64,000 nucleotides of DNA from contig JBOGIG010000052.1 of assembly GCA_050742455.1 (NCBI GenBank), positions 23,199 to 87,198 on the forward strand, read 5' to 3'. Source of the stretch: JBOGIG01 sp050742455. GTDB taxonomy: Bacteria; Actinomycetota; Acidimicrobiia; Acidimicrobiales; JBOGIG01. The translations under genes and the position numbers were made by a program. The notes under the pieces were generated by a model that searched no databases, had not been told where the DNA came from, and saw only the letters and a program-made list of their open reading frames with translations. Positions 60,446 to 64,000 of the stretch are shown here, piece by piece (position 1 is the first letter of the stretch; every line of letters starts with the position of its first letter).

Positions 60446-62245
60446 ATGGCCTCAAAGCAAAACGTCAATCTCGTCTCCTGGGTGGACGAAGTGGCAGCCC
60501 TGACTACTCCCGACGCAGTTGTCTGGTGCGACGGCTCCGCTGACGAGTACGACCGGTTGGCCAACCTGTTGGTGCAGAACGGAACCTTCACCCGGTTGTC
60601 CGATGCCAAGCGACCGAACAGCTACTGGGCCCATTCCGACCCGGCCGATGTGGCCCGGGTGGAGGACAGGACCTTCATCTGCAGCAAGTCGGCCGATGAA
60701 GCCGGACCCACGAACAACTGGCGTGACCCGAACGAGATGCGATCGATGCTCAAGGGCCTGTTCAAAGGCTGTATGGCGGGACGCACCATGTACGTGGTTC
60801 CCTTCTCCATGGGCCCCCTCGGATCACCGATCAGCCAGATCGGCGTTCAGATCACCGATTCGGCCTACGTCGCCACCAATCTGAGAATCATGACCCGCAT
60901 GGGGACGGGCGCCCTCGATGTGCTGGGCGAGACAGGCGACTTCGTACCCTGCCTGCACTCGGTTGGCGCCCCCCTGGCTCCGGGTCAAGCCGACGTGGCC
61001 TGGCCGTGTAACGCCGACAACAAGTACATCGTTCACTTCCCGGACTCCCGGGAGATCTGGTCCTACGGCTCGGGCTATGGGGGCAACGCCTTGTTGGGTA
61101 AGAAGTGCATGGCACTGCGGATCGCATCAGTCATGGCCCGGGACGAAGGCTGGCTGGCCGAGCACATGCTGATTCTCAAGCTGACTTCCCCGCAAGGGAT
61201 CACCCGCTACGTCACCGGCGCCTTCCCTTCGGCCTGCGGCAAGACCAACCTGGCCATGCTGGTCCCGACACTCGAGGATTGGAAGGTCGAAACCATCGGG
61301 GACGACATCTGCTGGATGAAATTCGGTCCCGACGGTCGCCTCTATGCCATCAATCCCGAAGCTGGATTCTTCGGGGTGGCTCCCGGCACGTCGATGGCGA
61401 CCAACCCCAACGCCATCCTTACCCTCGATGGCAACTGCATCTTCACCAACACCGCCCTCACCGACGATGGCGACGTGTGGTGGGAGGGAATGACCGACGA
61501 GCCTCCGGCCCATCTCACTGACTGGCTGGGCCAGAACTGGACACCGTCATCGGACAAGCCGGCCTCACACCCCAATGCCCGCTTCACCGCCCCCGCATCC
61601 CAGGACCCCGCCATCGCTCCCGAATGGGAGGATCCGAAGGGAGTACCCATCTCGGCCATCCTCTTCGGTGGGCGGCGGGGATCAGTGGTGCCTCTCATAA
61701 CCGAGGCATTCGACTGGAATCATGGTGTCTTCATGGGCTCGACCATGGCGTCAGAGACCACTGCGGCGGCGGCCGGTGCGGTAGGGAACCTGCGACGGGA
61801 TCCTTTCGCGATGCTGCCCTTCTGCGGCTACAACATGGCCGACTACATGGGCCACTGGCTGAGCATGGCCACCAGGACCGACCCGGCCAAGCTGCCCAAG
61901 ATTTTCTACGTAAACTGGTTCCGCAAGGACTCCGACGGACGCTGGCTGTGGCCGGGCTACGGGGAGAACAGCAGGGTCTTGGAATGGGTCTTTCAGCGGG
62001 TAGAGGGTCAGGCCGAAGCCACTGCCACCCCGATCGGTCTTGTTCCCACTCCGGCCGCCATCCAGACCAGCGGTCTCGACATGGATCCTACGGACTTGGA
62101 CAAGCTGCTGGCCGTGGACCGCGCTGACTGGGAAGCCGAAGTGCCACTGATCGAGGCACACTTTGCCAAGTTCGGCGACCGCCTCCCTGCCGAACTATCC
62201 AATCAACTGTCCGGGTTGGTCGACCGGCTTGCGGAGGCTGGATAA
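60446..62245 (+). CDS. pckG: Phosphoenolpyruvate carboxykinase, GTP-dependent
   Basis: PckG interconverts oxaloacetate and PEP for gluconeogenesis. The 599-residue protein has the hyper-reactive Cys loop and P-loop FPSACGKTNLAM near 258-270, and GGRRGSVVPLITEAFDW. The size and these motifs mark the GTP form, as usual in actinobacteria. AAGGAAG precedes the ATG. An Lrp-type RAM protein follows after 21 bases. Confidence 0.97.
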   Translation: MASKQNVNLVSWVDEVAALTTPDAVVWCDGSADEYDRLANLLVQNGTFTRLSDAKRPNSYWAHSDPADVARVEDRTFICSKSADEAGPTNNWRDPNEMRSMLKGLFKGCMAGRTMYVVPFSMGPLGSPISQIGVQITDSAYVATNLRIMTRMGTGALDVLGETGDFVPCLHSVGAPLAPGQADVAWPCNADNKYIVHFPDSREIWSYGSGYGGNALLGKKCMALRIASVMARDEGWLAEHMLILKLTSPQGITRYVTGAFPSACGKTNLAMLVPTLEDWKVETIGDDICWMKFGPDGRLYAINPEAGFFGVAPGTSMATNPNAILTLDGNCIFTNTALTDDGDVWWEGMTDEPPAHLTDWLGQNWTPSSDKPASHPNARFTAPASQDPAIAPEWEDPKGVPISAILFGGRRGSVVPLITEAFDWNHGVFMGSTMASETTAAAAGAVGNLRRDPFAMLPFCGYNMADYMGHWLSMATRTDPAKLPKIFYVNWFRKDSDGRWLWPGYGENSRVLEWVFQRVEGQAEATATPIGLVPTPAAIQTSGLDMDPTDLDKLLAVDRADWEAEVPLIEAHFAKFGDRLPAELSNQLSGLVDRLAEAG

Positions 62246-62266
62246 TGGACCGAGGAGCGTAGACAG

Positions 62267-62503
62267 ATGGCCGTATCGGCATATGTATTGATCCAGACAG
62301 AGGTTGGCAAGGCCGCCTCCGTTGTGGCCGAAGTGTCCAAGATCGACGGTGTGACCAGCGCCGAGGATGTCACCGGCCTCTACGATGTCATCGTCAAGGC
62401 CGAGGCCAGGACGCTCGACAGTCTGGGCAAGATGGTGGTGAGCCGGATCCAGCTGATTGGGGGCATCACCCGCACCCTGACCTGTCCCGTCGTCAACCTT
62501 TGA
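62267..62503 (+). CDS. Stand-alone Lrp/AsnC ligand-binding (RAM) domain protein
   Basis: The 78-residue protein has only the RAM half of Lrp/AsnC regulators (AYVLIQTEVGKAASVVAEV, then VTGLYDVIVKAEA), with no helix-turn-helix. Such proteins may bind amino acids and modulate partners. It follows pckG by 21 bases and is probably co-transcribed, which suggests but does not prove a link to amino-acid or gluconeogenic control. Confidence 0.88.
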   Translation: MAVSAYVLIQTEVGKAASVVAEVSKIDGVTSAEDVTGLYDVIVKAEARTLDSLGKMVVSRIQLIGGITRTLTCPVVNL

Positions 62504-62544
62504 TCGGGCGGGAAATCCAGGCGGCCAAGGTCAAGCTGGACTGA

Positions 62545-62612
62545 CCAGCCGGACCGTCAAGCCAGCCGAACCGTCAAGCCAGCCGAACCGTAAGGCCAGC
62601 TAGACCGTCAGG
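62545..62612. repeat. Four-copy 17-base tandem repeat after the RAM gene
   Basis: Units CCAGCCGGACCGTCAAG and close variants start at 62545, 62562, 62579 and 62596. The last reaches the stop codon of the convergent ferritin-like gene. It fills most of the 104-base gap. Confidence 0.95.
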
Positions 62613-63435
62613 CGGTCAGGGCGGCAGCGGCGGCCTCGGCCATGGCCACCGCTTCGGCCTGGGCCTCGGCCGCGATATCCACCAGGTCCGTTATCTCTTC
62701 ATCGGAGAACCCGGCCAGATTGCGGAACTTGCGAGCTAGGTGAATGGGGTTCTCGTCGTTCTCGCCCCGCAGACCACCAAAGCTGAACAGCTTGTCCACT
62801 GTCCGCTGAAACTCCAGGGCCCTGTCCTGACGGTCCTTGTCGTTAACCGTCAGGCGACGCAGCCAGTCCGACCCCATCTTCACGTGGGTTACCTCGTCGG
62901 CCAGCATCCAGTCCTCGCAGAAGTACAGCACTGGATCGGCCATAGTCTGGCCAAAGTCACGCATGGTGTTGAAGACGTCGATGGCCAGCCCTTCCAGTGC
63001 CCGATTGACCCCGGTCAGGCGCAGCACCGGGTCGGCGTTGCAGGCGGCCTCGAAGAGCAGGACCTGCTCGGAGAACTCACCGATCTCCGAGCCCATGTGC
63101 TGGGTCAGCTTGATCGAGATCTCCACGTGCCGGGCCTCGTCCCAGCACTGCCGGGCCATGTCCAGCTTCATCTCGAAGGGAACCTCGTCGGGACCGCTGG
63201 TCCCCGTGTCGAAGTCGAAACAGGTGCGCCCCGCCCCCTCCAGGGCCTGGATCTCGCCCACGAAGATCCCGTGCATTAGGGCACGAGCGCCATCGGGTGA
63301 CTCCCGGTCCGACGGCAAGAAGGCGTTACGGCCGTTTTCGGGCGAGCGGCGCGGATCGAAGATGGCGTCCTCGACGCTCATGCGCTCGAAGCGGTTGTCC
63401 CGGGCCAATTCGGCCACCGTCAGCATGCGCTTCAT
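62608..63435 (-). CDS. Ferritin-like (DUF455-type) protein
   Basis: The 275-residue product starts MKRMLTVAELARDN at 63435. Helical segments carry paired carboxylate/His motifs: FVGEIQALEG, QCWDEARHVEIS, GVNRALEGLAIDVFNTM and MLADEVTHVKMGSDWL. These fit a di-iron four-helix bundle. The family resembles DUF455; the reaction is unknown. The C-terminus is Ala/Glu-rich. It ends inside the 17-base repeat. Confidence 0.8.
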   Translation of the reverse strand: MKRMLTVAELARDNRFERMSVEDAIFDPRRSPENGRNAFLPSDRESPDGARALMHGIFVGEIQALEGAGRTCFDFDTGTSGPDEVPFEMKLDMARQCWDEARHVEISIKLTQHMGSEIGEFSEQVLLFEAACNADPVLRLTGVNRALEGLAIDVFNTMRDFGQTMADPVLYFCEDWMLADEVTHVKMGSDWLRRLTVNDKDRQDRALEFQRTVDKLFSFGGLRGENDENPIHLARKFRNLAGFSDEEITDLVDIAAEAQAEAVAMAEAAAAALTA

Positions 63436-63591
63436 CTGTTCCCTCCCACATTGGCGAACACAATCCATCCTAGCGGCGGGCAGGGCAGGCGCCAGCCCGA
63501 CCGAGCCGGGACCCGCTGGCCTTGCCGAGCGCCAAGAATGTTCCGGCCTAGGCGGCCGCTTTGCGACAGGACGTCAACCGATACCGACCTA

Positions 63592-63621
63592 TTGCCGTAT
63601 CGTAGCCGTTTGTAATACAAT
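63592..63621 (+). promoter_or_regulatory. Sigma-A-type promoter for a leaderless transcript
   Basis: TTGCCG (63592-63597), an 18-base spacer and TACAAT (63616-63621) precede the GTG at 63629 by 7 bases. The transcript would therefore start at or next to the GTG. The rest of the 63436-63628 gap shows no gene; a GCCTAGGC palindrome is at 63546-63553. Confidence 0.65.
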
Positions 63622-63628
63622 TCTCCGT

Positions 63629-63934
63629 GTGGCCGCCCCGTTCGACATCGACTTGCTCGACGAGGGCGACGCCTTCGAGATCGACGAGCAGGCTGCCCAC
63701 CTGTCCAAGCACACCGGGTTTGGAATCGACGACATTTACGACGCTTGGCACTCGGACCCGCTCTTTTACCCGGCCAAGCCGCCGGCACGCTGACTCATGG
63801 TTAGCGAGGTGGGTGGGCGGATCCTGGTCGGCCCACTGGCGCCGCCAGATTCAGGTGATCCGACCAGGTGCCGTCCGATCGGCTGCTACGACGCTGCCGA
63901 TCATCTAGCCAGGCGATACCGAAAGGACCGATGA
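63629..63934 (+). pseudogene. BrnT-like toxin interrupted by an in-frame TGA
   Basis: GTG 63629 opens a frame of 54 residues ending PAKPPAR at TGA 63791-63793. The same frame continues at once with LMVSEVGGRILVGPLAPP and ends at TGA 63932-63934. Read through, it makes one 100-residue protein with BrnT-like order: AHLSKHTGFGIDDIYDAW, SDPLFYPA, GGRILVGP, RCRPIG, ARRYRKDR. The first part alone lacks the last strands. One base change (TGG to TGA) would explain it. Its end overlaps the next gene as ATGA. BrnT is my best guess for the family; it is not certain. Confidence 0.6.
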
Positions 63935-64000
63935 CAACCAAGAAGATGACCCGAAACGAGGAATACGAATACTACGCCAAGGCCGAGAACCAGGAACCCC
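63931..64000 (+). CDS. Partial gene, possible antitoxin partner
   Basis: ATG 63931 overlaps the upstream TGA (ATGA). The visible 23 residues start MTTKKMTRNEEYEYYAK and are charged, with no domain visible before the window edge. BrnA-type antitoxins have a charged N-terminus and a ribbon-helix-helix C-terminus, which would lie outside. The call rests on position and coupling only. Confidence 0.45.
   Translation, partial: MTTKKMTRNEEYEYYAKAENQEP

Noticed and set aside
63629..63934. Selenocysteine at the internal TGA of the toxin-like gene
   Set aside because: No SECIS-type hairpin is apparent just after the TGA, no selenocysteine genes are in the window, and the family is not redox-active.

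Overview
The window is about 64 kb of high-GC DNA, almost gap-free and dense in housekeeping genes. It looks like a chromosomal segment of an actinobacterium (Actinomycetota). The evidence is a WhiG-type sigma factor next to xerC, the actinobacterial families DUF2469 and SepIVA, an Eis-like acetyltransferase beside ispG, an actinobacterial-type small zinc protein, and GTP-dependent PEP carboxykinase. An Acidimicrobiia-like lineage is my guess, but gene content alone does not prove it. No tRNA or rRNA gene, CRISPR array or insertion sequence was seen. No gene-free stretch exceeds 300 bases.

Layout. From 1 to 28 kb, nearly everything is on the minus strand: pnp, rpsO, (arfB on plus), ribF, truB, rbfA, infB, ylxR, nusA, rimP, proS, an Eis-like gene, ispG, rseP, dxr, cdsA, frr, pyrH, tsf, rpsB, whiG, xerC, dprA, comM. 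This is the classic translation, isoprenoid and phospholipid block. From 28 to 38.7 kb is a more accessory region: a VOC protein, bifunctional putA, a vapBC-type toxin-antitoxin pair, a PrmC-like methyltransferase, a secreted DUF5666 protein, an enoyl-CoA hydratase, a small zinc protein, a TPP riboswitch with thiC, and a trans-sulfuration enzyme. From 38.7 to 53.7 kb is a second minus-strand housekeeping block: yraN, DUF2469, rplS, trmD, rimM, khpA, rpsP, ffh, ftsY, smc, mutM, rnc, acpP, plsX, rpmF, yceD, sepIVA, coaD, rsmD. From 53.7 to 64 kb are a zinc-ribbon/esterase pair, recG, a fakA-like gene, rpmB, thiL, pckG, an Lrp-type RAM protein, a ferritin-like protein and, at the right edge, a toxin-antitoxin-like pair whose first gene is interrupted by TGA.

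Two genome-level themes stand out. First, at least sixteen short tandem repeats of unrelated sequence (periods 11 to 30 bases) lie in gene linkers and in gaps. Every array inside a gene has a period divisible by three. Second, three essential-type genes (ylxR, pyrH, rnc) have no well-placed ATG, GTG or TTG start. Two of them have a near-cognate codon inside a 4-base overlap with the upstream stop (ATAG and CTGA). Together with ATGA, GTGA and TTGA overlaps elsewhere, all four NTGA junctions occur in the window.

Regulatory elements seen directly are a TPP riboswitch before thiC, an intrinsic terminator 34 bases before rimP, a hairpin that buries the comM ribosome binding site, and two leaderless-looking promoters, one of which carries an 18-base palindrome.
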